DNA of 64,000 nt, taken from Enterobacteriaceae bacterium UBA7338 (GTDB taxonomy: Bacteria; Pseudomonadota; Gammaproteobacteria; Enterobacterales; Enterobacteriaceae). Location: contig DKPJ01000012.1 of NCBI GenBank assembly GCA_002480085.1, forward strand, positions 124,001 through 188,000. Reading direction: 5' to 3'. Every line of letters begins with the position of its first letter. Within the stretch, counting starts at the first letter, position 1. Shown here in pieces: positions 54,130-61,568 of the stretch. Both the position numbers and the translations under genes were made by a program. The notes under the pieces are model-generated. The model had not been told where the DNA came from and ran no database searches. It saw only the letters and a program-made list of their open reading frames with translations.

Positions 54130-55026
54130 TTAACTATTATTTGTTAAGTATAATTTAAACCAGTCGAGGGTACGCTGCCACGCCAGCTCCGCTGCGGCCT
54201 GGTCATAGCGCGGCGTGGAGTCATTATGAAAACCGTGATTAACGCCAGGGTAGATATAGGCCTGATAGACCTTGTTATTGGCCTTTAGCGCCTGCTCGTA
54301 AGCGGGCCAGCCCTCGTTGATGCGCGTATCCAGCTGGGCATAGTGCAGTAAAATGGGCGCGTTGATTTTTGGCACATCGGCGATAGGGGCCTGCCGACCA
54401 TAGAAAGGCACGGCGCAGGCCAGCTCCGGATAGGCCACCGCTGCCGCGTTTGCTACGCCACCGCCATAGCAGAAACCGGTAATGCCGACCTTGCCGGTAG
54501 CGTCAGGGTGCCGCTGCATAAACTCTACGGCCGCGAAGAAGTCGTTCATTAGCTTAGTGGGATCGACCTTCTGCTGAAGCTCCCGACCCTCATCATCATT
54601 TCCCGGATAGCCGCCTACGGAACTGAGGCCATCCGGGGCCAGGGCAATATACCCCGCCTTGGCAACGCGACGCGCGACGTCCTCAATATAGGGATTCAGG
54701 CCCCGATTCTCATGCACCACCACCACGGCAGGCACTTTACCCTCTACTTTGGTCGGTTTGACCAGATACCCACGCACTTCACCATGACCGTTTGGTGAGG
54801 GATAGTGAATATACTCCGGCAGAATATCCGGATCGGTAAACTCGACCTGGGTAGCAAGGGCGTAGTTCGGCTTGAGCAGATTGAACAGCGCCAGCGCGGT
54901 CATGCCGCCTACCGCATAACGGGTTGCCAGCTGCAAAAACTCGCGTTTGGAAATTTTGCCGTGGGCGTAGTAGTCGTAGTAATCAAGCAGTTCCTGCGGG
55001 AAGTCTTTGGCGGTCAGACGCGTCAT
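54130..55026 (-). CDS. yghX: YghX, dienelactone-hydrolase-family protein
   Basis: Alpha/beta-hydrolase of 298 residues. Nucleophile elbow GITGFCYGGG (Cys 186), Asp in QLDTRIN (about 233), His in GVNHGFH (264-267) and the family's Glu in VHENRGL (about 106). The N-terminal region SKREFLQLATRYAVGGMTAL looks like a twin-arginine-type signal with Lys-Arg. Substrate unknown. In E. coli K-12 the gene is disrupted; here it is complete. Confidence 0.85.
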   Translation of the reverse strand: MTRLTAKDFPQELLDYYDYYAHGKISKREFLQLATRYAVGGMTALALFNLLKPNYALATQVEFTDPDILPEYIHYPSPNGHGEVRGYLVKPTKVEGKVPAVVVVHENRGLNPYIEDVARRVAKAGYIALAPDGLSSVGGYPGNDDEGRELQQKVDPTKLMNDFFAAVEFMQRHPDATGKVGITGFCYGGGVANAAAVAYPELACAVPFYGRQAPIADVPKINAPILLHYAQLDTRINEGWPAYEQALKANNKVYQAYIYPGVNHGFHNDSTPRYDQAAAELAWQRTLDWFKLYLTNNS

Positions 55027-55097
55027 CGTTACTCTCCGGAAAGTGAATGCTTTTTAAGCAAAGCATAACGCAACGCGTTTGTCAGTCACCAGAACGG

Positions 55098-55619
55098 TTA
55101 CTCTGCGGGGAACGTCTTCACCTCGCCGGGATCGACCTCTGGACGTTGATACTCGGGCCATACCAGTACCACCAGCGCCGGATACGCCTCGAGGCTAAAT
55201 TCACGAAAGCACTGGCGTAAATTGAGCACCTCCAGATCGGCATGGGAGACCCTCTCCCCGTTAAGGCAGCGCTTTTTAATATTGTCGTAATAGCGGTACA
55301 CCGCTGAATTGAGATCGCTACAGCGGCGCTGCGCCTCAAATAATCCCGGCGTACGATTCAGTTCCGCCATGTTCATTCGCTTAATGGTGGCATGCAGGAA
55401 ATCAATATATTCATGATTTACCCGCCAGTACCATACCGGCGTAATGGCATTCATCAGTATGGAAAAGTGATCTTCGCCCTCCTCTTTCGATAAGGGCATC
55501 GGATCGGACGAGGGGCTTATCTCTCTCTCTGGCGAGCTGTTATTGAACCCACGCATCATTAAAAGTACGCCACCGGTGAGCAGCAGCAGGGCGATAACAG
55601 AATAGAAAATACTGTTCAT
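55098..55619 (-). CDS. Unrecognised single-pass membrane protein
   Basis: I do not recognise it. It has 173 residues: one N-terminal membrane helix (about 5-24, FYSVIALLLLTGGVLLMMRG), an acidic linker, then a soluble helical domain rich in aromatics (NAITPVWYWRVNHEYIDFL, AVYRYYDNIKKRCLNGE). Topology suggests a periplasmic or cytoplasmic domain tethered to the inner membrane. It lies divergent from the next unknown pair with a 103-bp gap, which may hold both promoters. Confidence 0.65.
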   Translation of the reverse strand: MNSIFYSVIALLLLTGGVLLMMRGFNNSSPEREISPSSDPMPLSKEEGEDHFSILMNAITPVWYWRVNHEYIDFLHATIKRMNMAELNRTPGLFEAQRRCSDLNSAVYRYYDNIKKRCLNGERVSHADLEVLNLRQCFREFSLEAYPALVVLVWPEYQRPEVDPGEVKTFPAE

Positions 55620-55722
55620 TAGCAGGCTCCATTTTTTTTGATTTTAAAATTCCGCCATGATATTGTCAACGCAACTCACGCCTGTTCCGCCTCCACTCCG
55701 TTGAAATCACAGGATATTAGCG

Positions 55723-56136
55723 ATGCTGCCCGAGAATCTTGTCCCGGCACGTTTTCACGTTTCCACGATGAAAACGGATACGGGAGAAGCAGAAAAAGAT
55801 GTCAATTTAGCCCAGGGAAAAAGAACGCTCGCAGATTATGAAAGCGATATATTAACCAACGTTAGCCACACCCGGCAATCACGTAATATGCTGCTGGAAG
55901 AGCGCGACCGTCATATAAAAGACAGGTTATACCGGGTGGTAAAAATTGAATCCTTTAGCCGCTTGCTGAACGATCTTCAGGCCGCAGGTGAAATCGATCC
56001 TCAGCTTTTAAGTCAAATAATCGCAAAAAAAACCACCGAGATAAATGAGGCGGGTAATGCAATTTGGCTTAATCTCATTACCCACGAAAAAGATACGCCA
56101 ATGTTTTATACGCTACAGGACGATTCTCGTGAATAA
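55723..56136 (+). CDS. Unrecognised helical protein, first of a coupled pair
   Basis: A 137-residue soluble, charged, mostly helical protein with no signal or membrane helix; no family recognised. It overlaps the next frame by 8 bp, so the two are probably made together. ATG 55723 has AGGA 9 bp upstream; a second ATG at 55768 is possible. A/T content is higher than in neighbouring yghA, consistent with acquisition. Confidence 0.6.
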   Translation: MLPENLVPARFHVSTMKTDTGEAEKDVNLAQGKRTLADYESDILTNVSHTRQSRNMLLEERDRHIKDRLYRVVKIESFSRLLNDLQAAGEIDPQLLSQIIAKKTTEINEAGNAIWLNLITHEKDTPMFYTLQDDSRE

Positions 56137-56581
56137 AGATATTGATAATAACAATGTCTATTTGACTTTGGATGAGACAAAGAGCGATGAATTTATCTTA
56201 AAGCAAAACCTGGATGCGTTAACTCAAAATAAAAATGAGACGATCCAGCGTATCGCCAGGGAGTCGATCTCTATCCCCGCAGCGTTGATCAGGCTGAAGT
56301 GGCAAAACCGCCGTGAGATCTACGCTCTGCAGGTTAAAGAGGAGATCTACGGGGCAGTAATCGATGAAATCATCGCTCTGCATCCCGATCTACGGGAAAA
56401 GATCATGGCAAAGCTGGAGACCCACTACCAGCATATTCTGGAACGTGAAGCCGCCACGCTGCGGCTCACCCGCAAGCTTGCCGACGGCGAGTACCGCACC
56501 GGCAGCGTCAACAGAGTCGCGCTTCAGGAGGAGCAGGATAACCATACGGAATCGTCCGTTTCGCCTGCATTTCCCGCATAA
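56129..56581 (+). CDS. Unrecognised helical protein, second of a coupled pair
   Basis: A 150-residue soluble protein starting at GTG 56129 inside the end of the preceding gene. Highly charged and predicted helical (LREKIMAKLETHYQHILERE), with a disordered acidic tail. No family recognised. It lies 43 bp before yghA. Its upstream frame to 56045 lacks a ribosome site. It may form a complex with its partner. Confidence 0.6.
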   Translation: MNKDIDNNNVYLTLDETKSDEFILKQNLDALTQNKNETIQRIARESISIPAALIRLKWQNRREIYALQVKEEIYGAVIDEIIALHPDLREKIMAKLETHYQHILEREAATLRLTRKLADGEYRTGSVNRVALQEEQDNHTESSVSPAFPA

Positions 56582-56624
56582 GCTTCTATCCTTAATCTGG
56601 ATGTATCACAGATGGAGACGACTT

Positions 56625-57521
56625 ATGGCAAACGACCAGACGAAAATTCAGGACCCTACTACCCAGTATTACACTGAGGGATACCCGAAACAGTTACAGC
56701 CCGCGCCAGGGGTGCAGGCTAAAATGGATCCCGTCCCAGACTGTGGCGAGAAGAGCTATGTAGGTAGTGGCCGCCTTAAGGATCGTAAGGCACTGGTGAC
56801 AGGGGGTGACTCCGGCATCGGGCGAGCTGCCGCCATCGCTTACGCGCGTGAAGGCGCAGATGTCGCTATCAACTACCTGCCCGCAGAGGAAGAGGATGCG
56901 CAGGAGGTTAAAGCGCTGATTGAAGCCGAAGGGCGCAAAGCGGTGCTGATCCCCGGCGATCTAACCGATGAGACCTTTACCCGCTCGCTGGTAAACCAGG
57001 CGCGGGATGCGCTGGGCGGCCTAGATATCCTGGCGCTGGTTGCCGGTAAACAGACCGCCGTGGAAGATATTGCCGACCTCACCTCTGAGCAGTTTGAGCA
57101 GACCTACAAAACCAACGTCTTTTCGCTATTCTGGACCGTCCAGGAGGCGCTGAAGTTCCTGCAGCCGGGTGCCAGCATTATCACTACCTCATCGGTGGAA
57201 GCCTATCAGCCAAACGCTACCCTGCTGGACTACGCCTCCACCAAGGCGGCCATCCTTAACTTTACTCGCGGGCTGGCAAAACAGGTGGCAGAGAAAGGCA
57301 TTCGCGTGAACAGCGTTGCGCCTGGCCCTGTCTGGACAGCGCTACAAATCTCTGGCGGCCAGCCGCAGGAGAAACTGCCGCAGTTTGGTCAGTCAACGCC
57401 GCTGAAACGCGCCGGGCAGCCTGCTGAGGTCGCCGCTATTTACGTCTACCTGGCGAGCCAGGAGTCGAGCTATGTGACCGCCGAAGTACACGGCGTCACC
57501 GGCGGGATGCATTTGGGCTAG
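56625..57521 (+). CDS. yghA: YghA, NADP-dependent short-chain dehydrogenase
   Basis: SDR oxidoreductase of 298 residues, often annotated as an aldehyde reductase. Cofactor motif TGGDSGIGRAAAIAYAREGA, active-site Ser in ITTSSVEAYQ, Tyr/Lys in LLDYASTKAAI, and NSVAPGPVWT. An N-terminal extension before the fold (YYTEGYPKQLQPAPG) marks the YghA/YhxC subgroup. ATG 56625 is preceded by ATGGAGACG. Followed by a terminator shared with the convergent toxin gene. Confidence 0.94.
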   Translation: MANDQTKIQDPTTQYYTEGYPKQLQPAPGVQAKMDPVPDCGEKSYVGSGRLKDRKALVTGGDSGIGRAAAIAYAREGADVAINYLPAEEEDAQEVKALIEAEGRKAVLIPGDLTDETFTRSLVNQARDALGGLDILALVAGKQTAVEDIADLTSEQFEQTYKTNVFSLFWTVQEALKFLQPGASIITTSSVEAYQPNATLLDYASTKAAILNFTRGLAKQVAEKGIRVNSVAPGPVWTALQISGGQPQEKLPQFGQSTPLKRAGQPAEVAAIYVYLASQESSYVTAEVHGVTGGMHLG

Positions 57522-57530
57522 TTCTTCGTC

Positions 57531-57592
57531 CAACAAAAAAGGGGCCACGATGGTCCCTTTTTTTATCTATACGCTGCGCTTATTTCGGGCGC
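57531..57592. repeat. Direct repeat A: extra copy of the exbD tail and terminator
   Basis: About 62 bp nearly identical to 58651-58711: 16 identical bases (CAACAAAAAAGGGGCC), an 8-base part with four differences, CCC, a T run (7 against 6), then 28 identical bases. It works as a two-way terminator between yghA and the toxin gene. It flanks the toxin-module insertion. Confidence 0.92.
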
Positions 57593-58006
57593 TGAAGCGT
57601 GGAAATCTTCCGCGACCTGGGAGAAATAGCTCAGTAATTGATTATCATGCGCAGGCATACGTGTATGAGCCGGCGTGACCAGCCCCATTAACAGGAAGCA
57701 GCCATTTTCCCACATATGCTCAGTGTAGATAAGGTAGTGGTTTGATGTGCGTTTGTAGTTCTGTTGCCTGGCGTTCCAGTTAAGTTGAAAATGCAAATTA
57801 ACGTGGATGTGCTGGACATTAGCATCGACGGCAAAGGGCGGAAAGTCGAAAGGGGCATCTCGGCCAAGAAGGTTTGAAGGTGCCCCCGTTGATTTATAAG
57901 TGAGGAACTCAGCTTTAAGCTGAGTTTCCAGGTGAGGAAAAGCGCTAAACGTTGGCTGAAAAAACTCTCCCCATGTAACGTCGCTATATTCTGCCGTTAG
58001 TGCCAT
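57563..58006 (-). CDS. YafO-family toxin
   Basis: A 147-residue protein. Its middle aligns by eye with E. coli YafO, a ribosome-dependent mRNA interferase: FLTYKSTGAPSNLLGRDAPF, VQHIHVN, LIYTEHMWENGCFLLMGLV and AHDNQLLSYFSQVAEDFHAS. An N-terminal extension (about 30 residues) is extra. The last ten codons (APEISAAYR and stop) lie in repeat A and so come from exbD-tail sequence read in another frame. The ATG overlaps the partner gene by 10 bp. No YafN-like antitoxin is present. Confidence 0.75.
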   Translation of the reverse strand: MALTAEYSDVTWGEFFQPTFSAFPHLETQLKAEFLTYKSTGAPSNLLGRDAPFDFPPFAVDANVQHIHVNLHFQLNWNARQQNYKRTSNHYLIYTEHMWENGCFLLMGLVTPAHTRMPAHDNQLLSYFSQVAEDFHASAPEISAAYR

Positions 58007-58530
58007 TTAGCCGCGGCCTTGTTGCCGGTAATTAGCAGTTGGCGCATCGCTGCGAAATCTACACCGGATTCGCGCACGTCGGTTGTGCGGGTAACCTGAT
58101 CAATAAGGTTGAGATAGTGTTTGGTTGCGAAGCTGACCATCTTAATGGCCTTCACAAACGCGAACTCAACTGAATCTTTATCGTAAGAGAGAATAACGTC
58201 TTTCTCAGGCAGCATGAGAACGAAGGATTCAGCGATTCCTGCCACGTGAATGGCCTGGCTCTTGATATCTTCGGCCACGTTGATTGCCGCATTAAAGTCG
58301 CTATCAGCATAACGTGCGAGTTCAGCACGGCCAGAGCGCAGCTCTTCAGCTACTTGATTAAGAGCCTCGGTTAATTCTTTAATGTCGCGCTTATTGACTC
58401 TGGTGCCCATCTCATAAACCCGCTCAACAATTGTAGGCTGGCATGCTACCGCTTTGGGTTGTGGCTGAAGACTGGCAATAACCAGCGCTACTGCTGCCTG
58501 CAAATGGTGAATTTTCACAGTAAACTCCAT
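57997..58530 (-). CDS. Unrecognised partner of the YafO-family toxin
   Basis: A 177-residue protein, mostly helical. Not a Phd/YefM-type antitoxin: twice as long and without that fold's motifs. The start has a hydrophobic stretch (LQAAVALVIASL), followed by a helical body (NKRDIKELTEALNQVAEELR). ATG 58530 with AAGGG upstream is chosen; GTG 58539 and a later ATG at codon 40 are possible. The tight 10-bp overlap with the toxin suggests it is the antitoxin or a co-factor. That is inference only. Confidence 0.6.
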   Translation of the reverse strand: MEFTVKIHHLQAAVALVIASLQPQPKAVACQPTIVERVYEMGTRVNKRDIKELTEALNQVAEELRSGRAELARYADSDFNAAINVAEDIKSQAIHVAGIAESFVLMLPEKDVILSYDKDSVEFAFVKAIKMVSFATKHYLNLIDQVTRTTDVRESGVDFAAMRQLLITGNKAAAKWH

Positions 58531-58650
58531 AATCGTCACCCTTAACGAGGCGTAGCATTTTACTACTGAACCTAACTATAAGCTAAAAAAAGTGGGTTGA
58601 ATATGGCACCCGAACAGCACACTTATGAACCTTTTATAGCTTTTTTTGGA

Positions 58651-58711
58651 CAACAAAAAAGGGGCCTTGGTGGCCCCTTTTTTATCTATACGCTGCGCTT
58701 ATTTCGGGCGC
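58651..58711. repeat. Direct repeat B: native exbD tail and terminator
   Basis: The original copy of repeat A. It spans the last codons of exbD (CGC CCG AAA TAA) and its stem-loop GGGGCC/GGCCCC followed by T runs on both strands. It borders the insert on the exbD side. Confidence 0.92.
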
Positions 58712-59124
58712 GTCACCTCTTCACCCACCAGGCCAATCTTCAGATAGCCCGCCTGGTGCAGGGTGTCCATCACCTTCATCATCGTTTCATAGTCCACGGT
58801 TTTATCCGCACGGAAGAAGATGGTGGTATCTTTCTTGCCTTCGGTCAGGGCATTCAGCGCATTGACCATCGTCTCATCGGTCACCGGATCGTTGCCGATA
58901 AACATGCTGTTATCCGCTTTCACCGACAGGTAGACCGGTTTTTCCGGACGCGGTTGCGGCTGGCTGGAGGAGGCCGGTAAATTTACCTTCACGTCAACGG
59001 TGGCCAGCGGGGCCGCCACCATGAAGATAATCAGCAGCACCAGCATGACGTCGATAAACGGCGTCACGTTGATCTCATGCATTTCGCCGTTATCGTCCAG
59101 ATTTTCATTAAGACGCATTGCCAT
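58699..59124 (-). CDS. exbD: ExbD, energy-transducing membrane protein
   Basis: Part of the TonB-ExbB-ExbD motor that feeds proton motive force to outer-membrane receptors. It has 141 residues. One membrane helix (about 22-42) with the proton-path Asp in NVTPFIDVMLVLLI, then a periplasmic domain ending GLVGEEVTRPK. It starts 6 bp after exbB. Its 3' end is duplicated at 57531-57592 by the neighbouring insertion, but the gene itself is intact. Confidence 0.97.
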   Translation of the reverse strand: MAMRLNENLDDNGEMHEINVTPFIDVMLVLLIIFMVAAPLATVDVKVNLPASSSQPQPRPEKPVYLSVKADNSMFIGNDPVTDETMVNALNALTEGKKDTTIFFRADKTVDYETMMKVMDTLHQAGYLKIGLVGEEVTRPK

Positions 59125-59130
59125 ACGGAA

Positions 59131-59865
59131 TTAACCTAAACGTAATTTCTGTGCGGAGTGAACCGGCGCAGCCGACGGGCTGGCAGCCAGGTCGAGATCG
59201 CGGCTCTGTAACAGCAGCACCTGCGCGGCAACGTCGCCCAGCATGGCTTTATAGCCGCCGATAGAGCGGGCAAAGATGTTGTAGATCACCACCGCCGGGA
59301 TAGCGGCGACCAGGCCGATTGCCGTCGCCAGCAGCGCTTCGGCTATGCCGGGCGCAACGACCGCAAGGTTGGTGGTCTGCGTCTGGGCAATGCCGATGAA
59401 GCTGTTCATGATGCCCCATACGGTGCCGAACAGGCCGATAAACGGCGAGATTGCACCGATGGTCGCGAGGAAGCCATTACCGCGGCCCAGGTGACGGCCA
59501 ACGGCGGCAACGCGACGTTCGAGGCGGAAACCGGTACGCTCTTTGATGCCTTCGTTATCTTCGGAGCCAGCGGACAGCTCAAGCTCGTTCTGCGCTTCGT
59601 TCAGCAGCTGCGTGCTGAGGCTGTTGGCATGGAAACCCGCGGCAATTTCGCTCGCCTGATCCAGCGTGCGCGCTTCGCTTAACAGCTTCTGCTCGCGCTT
59701 AAGGCGGCGCTTATGCGAGAACATCTCCACGCTTTTGCTGAAGAAAATCGCCCAGGTGACAACGGACGCCAGAATCAAGCCAATCATCACCAGCTTTACG
59801 ACGATATCGGCATGGTGATACATACCCCAAACGGAGAGATCCGTCTGCATCAAATTATTACCCAC
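59131..59865 (-). CDS. exbB: ExbB, energy-transducing proton channel subunit
   Basis: Forms the proton channel with ExbD. It has 244 residues, three membrane helices (about 20-43, 130-155, 175-200) with the MotA/TolQ/ExbB signature GLFGTVWGIMNSFIGI. Start GTG 59865 with GGAG 7 bp upstream, as matched by NNLMQTDLSVWGMY of E. coli. A Fur-like box is upstream, so iron control is expected. Confidence 0.96.
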   Translation of the reverse strand: MGNNLMQTDLSVWGMYHHADIVVKLVMIGLILASVVTWAIFFSKSVEMFSHKRRLKREQKLLSEARTLDQASEIAAGFHANSLSTQLLNEAQNELELSAGSEDNEGIKERTGFRLERRVAAVGRHLGRGNGFLATIGAISPFIGLFGTVWGIMNSFIGIAQTQTTNLAVVAPGIAEALLATAIGLVAAIPAVVIYNIFARSIGGYKAMLGDVAAQVLLLQSRDLDLAASPSAAPVHSAQKLRLG

Positions 59866-59927
59866 TCTGTATCTCCGGACGCAAATCACAAAATCTGAGC
59901 ATAATAATATCAAAACAGCATCGAATT

Positions 59928-59944
59928 GATAGTAGTTCTCATTA
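59928..59944 (-). promoter_or_regulatory. Fur-like box of exbBD
   Basis: The minus strand reads TAATGAGAACTACTATC, matching 13 of the 17 inner bases of the Fur consensus GATAATGATAATCATTATC. It lies 63 bp upstream of the exbB start. Confidence 0.65.
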
Positions 59945-59980
59945 GTATTTACATAGTGGCGTAATTTTGACAAAGTTTCC

Positions 59981-60015
59981 TTGCGCTTACGCAGTAAAAA
60001 ATGCCGTAAGCGCAA
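59981..60015. terminator. Bidirectional hairpin after the xylosidase gene
   Basis: Perfect 11-bp arms TTGCGCTTACG (59981-59991) and CGTAAGCGCAA (60005-60015) around a 13-nt A-rich loop. It lies 11 bp beyond the xylosidase stop and upstream of the exbB control region. T runs are weak on the minus strand, so it may stabilise rather than terminate. Confidence 0.5.
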
Positions 60016-60026
60016 TTTTCAGAAAA

Positions 60027-61556
60027 TTATTGGACCTCCAGCACAAAATCATCAAAGCGGCATTGGCCGGGAGCCTGCGTCTCTGCCGTGGCTGCGGCAA
60101 AGATCCCTACCTTAGCCCCGACCCACTTTCCCTTGCCTGCGGCAAAGGTGCGCTGTACAGGCTGCCACGCCCCGCTATCTTCACGCCAGGCAAACTGGCA
60201 GACGCCGCCCTGCCCTACGCGCACCTGAAGCTCACAGGTTGCGTCAGAGAGCGTGTTCAGAGCCTGGCGCTGCTCCCTAATCACGCCCGCATCGCTCATC
60301 CAGCCATGGATATAGCAGAGCTGATAACTCTCCTTGTGACGGGCAACAACCAGCGCCGCGTAGCGTTCGCCGTAAACAATAAGTCCGCCGAAATCCCCTG
60401 TATGGGCCGGGCTTAACGTCACGCGCGTGCGGGCCGCAAAGGTAAATGCCGGAAACTTTTGCAGCAGCAGCTGCGGGGCGGCGTAGAGCGTTCGCTGACC
60501 CGCAAACTCGGGCAGCGGAATACAGCGCAGATGAAGACCCTCCGGAGCCGGAACCAGCCAGCTGGGCTGGGGATTGGCCTGCCACTGCCACTGTAGCCCC
60601 GGCCTGCCGGTAGCAAAATCGTCGCTGGTCTGGGGTGCATAGGGCGTCACCGCCGGCAGACCGCCGGGCTTTTGCCAGCGCAGAACCGGCTGGCCGGCGC
60701 CTGCCTCACCAAAAGGTTCACCTATGCGCGGCCAGCCATCCTCGCCCCATGACATCGGCTGGAGATGAACAATACGGCCATAGAGGTGCGCATCCTGAAA
60801 ATGGACAAACCAGCATTCACCGTTTTTTAGCTCAACCCATCCCCCCTGATGAGGGCCGTTCACGGCGGTGCCTCCCTGAAAGAGCACGTTTCGTGCCTCC
60901 CACGGCCCGGTCATCTCTGGCGCGCGCAGTACCGCCTGCCAGCCGCTCTCCACCCCGCCCGCCGGGGCGAAGATATAGTAGAGACCGTTGCGCTTATAGA
61001 CCTTCGGTCCCTCCAGCGTCGGGAGATCGCAGCTGCCATCATAGATAATCCGCCCCTCTCCCTGTAGTGCCGTACCGTCTGGCTTCATCGAGAAGAGCTG
61101 TAGCCTATGCTTAACGCCGCTGCGGCTATGGGCGAAGGCGTGAACCAGCCAGGCGCTACCGTCCTCATCCCAGAAGGGACAGGGATCGATCCAGCCCTTA
61201 GCTGGCTGGACGCAGTGCGGCTTGCTCCACTCCCCCCACGGATCCCGGGTATGGCACATAAAAATCCCTTCGTCCGGGGTGCTGAAAAAGACCCACAGGC
61301 GATCGTCATGCCAGCGCAGAGAGGGTGCCCATACCCCTTTACCGGGCTGCATGGCATCGTAGCCAGGGAGATCTAAAGAGGTGAAGACATGGTTGACGAT
61401 CCGCCAGCTGACCAGATCCGTTGAGTGCAGTATGGGCAGCGCGGGCATATGGTTAAAGCTCGACGAGACCATAAAGAAGTCATCCCCAACGCGGACGATG
61501 TCCGGATCGGAGTAGTCAGCGCAGAGGATCGGGTTTTGATAGGTATCCTGAGACAT
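60027..61556 (-). CDS. GH43 family beta-xylosidase / arabinofuranosidase
   Basis: Glycoside hydrolase of 509 residues without a signal peptide, so cytoplasmic. Five-blade catalytic domain: base Asp in ADYSDPDIVRVGDDFF (about 17), middle Asp in WIDPCPFWDEDG (124) and acid Glu in PTLEGPKVYKRNG (182). The C-terminal part (about 315-509) is a beta-sandwich (xylosidase C2 type). It lies 12 bp after a sugar transporter, so it probably splits imported xylo-oligosides. Absent from the exbB-metC gap in E. coli K-12, where yagGH is the like pair. Confidence 0.88.
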   Translation of the reverse strand: MSQDTYQNPILCADYSDPDIVRVGDDFFMVSSSFNHMPALPILHSTDLVSWRIVNHVFTSLDLPGYDAMQPGKGVWAPSLRWHDDRLWVFFSTPDEGIFMCHTRDPWGEWSKPHCVQPAKGWIDPCPFWDEDGSAWLVHAFAHSRSGVKHRLQLFSMKPDGTALQGEGRIIYDGSCDLPTLEGPKVYKRNGLYYIFAPAGGVESGWQAVLRAPEMTGPWEARNVLFQGGTAVNGPHQGGWVELKNGECWFVHFQDAHLYGRIVHLQPMSWGEDGWPRIGEPFGEAGAGQPVLRWQKPGGLPAVTPYAPQTSDDFATGRPGLQWQWQANPQPSWLVPAPEGLHLRCIPLPEFAGQRTLYAAPQLLLQKFPAFTFAARTRVTLSPAHTGDFGGLIVYGERYAALVVARHKESYQLCYIHGWMSDAGVIREQRQALNTLSDATCELQVRVGQGGVCQFAWREDSGAWQPVQRTFAAGKGKWVGAKVGIFAAATAETQAPGQCRFDDFVLEVQ

Positions 61557-61568
61557 GATGCTGCTCCC

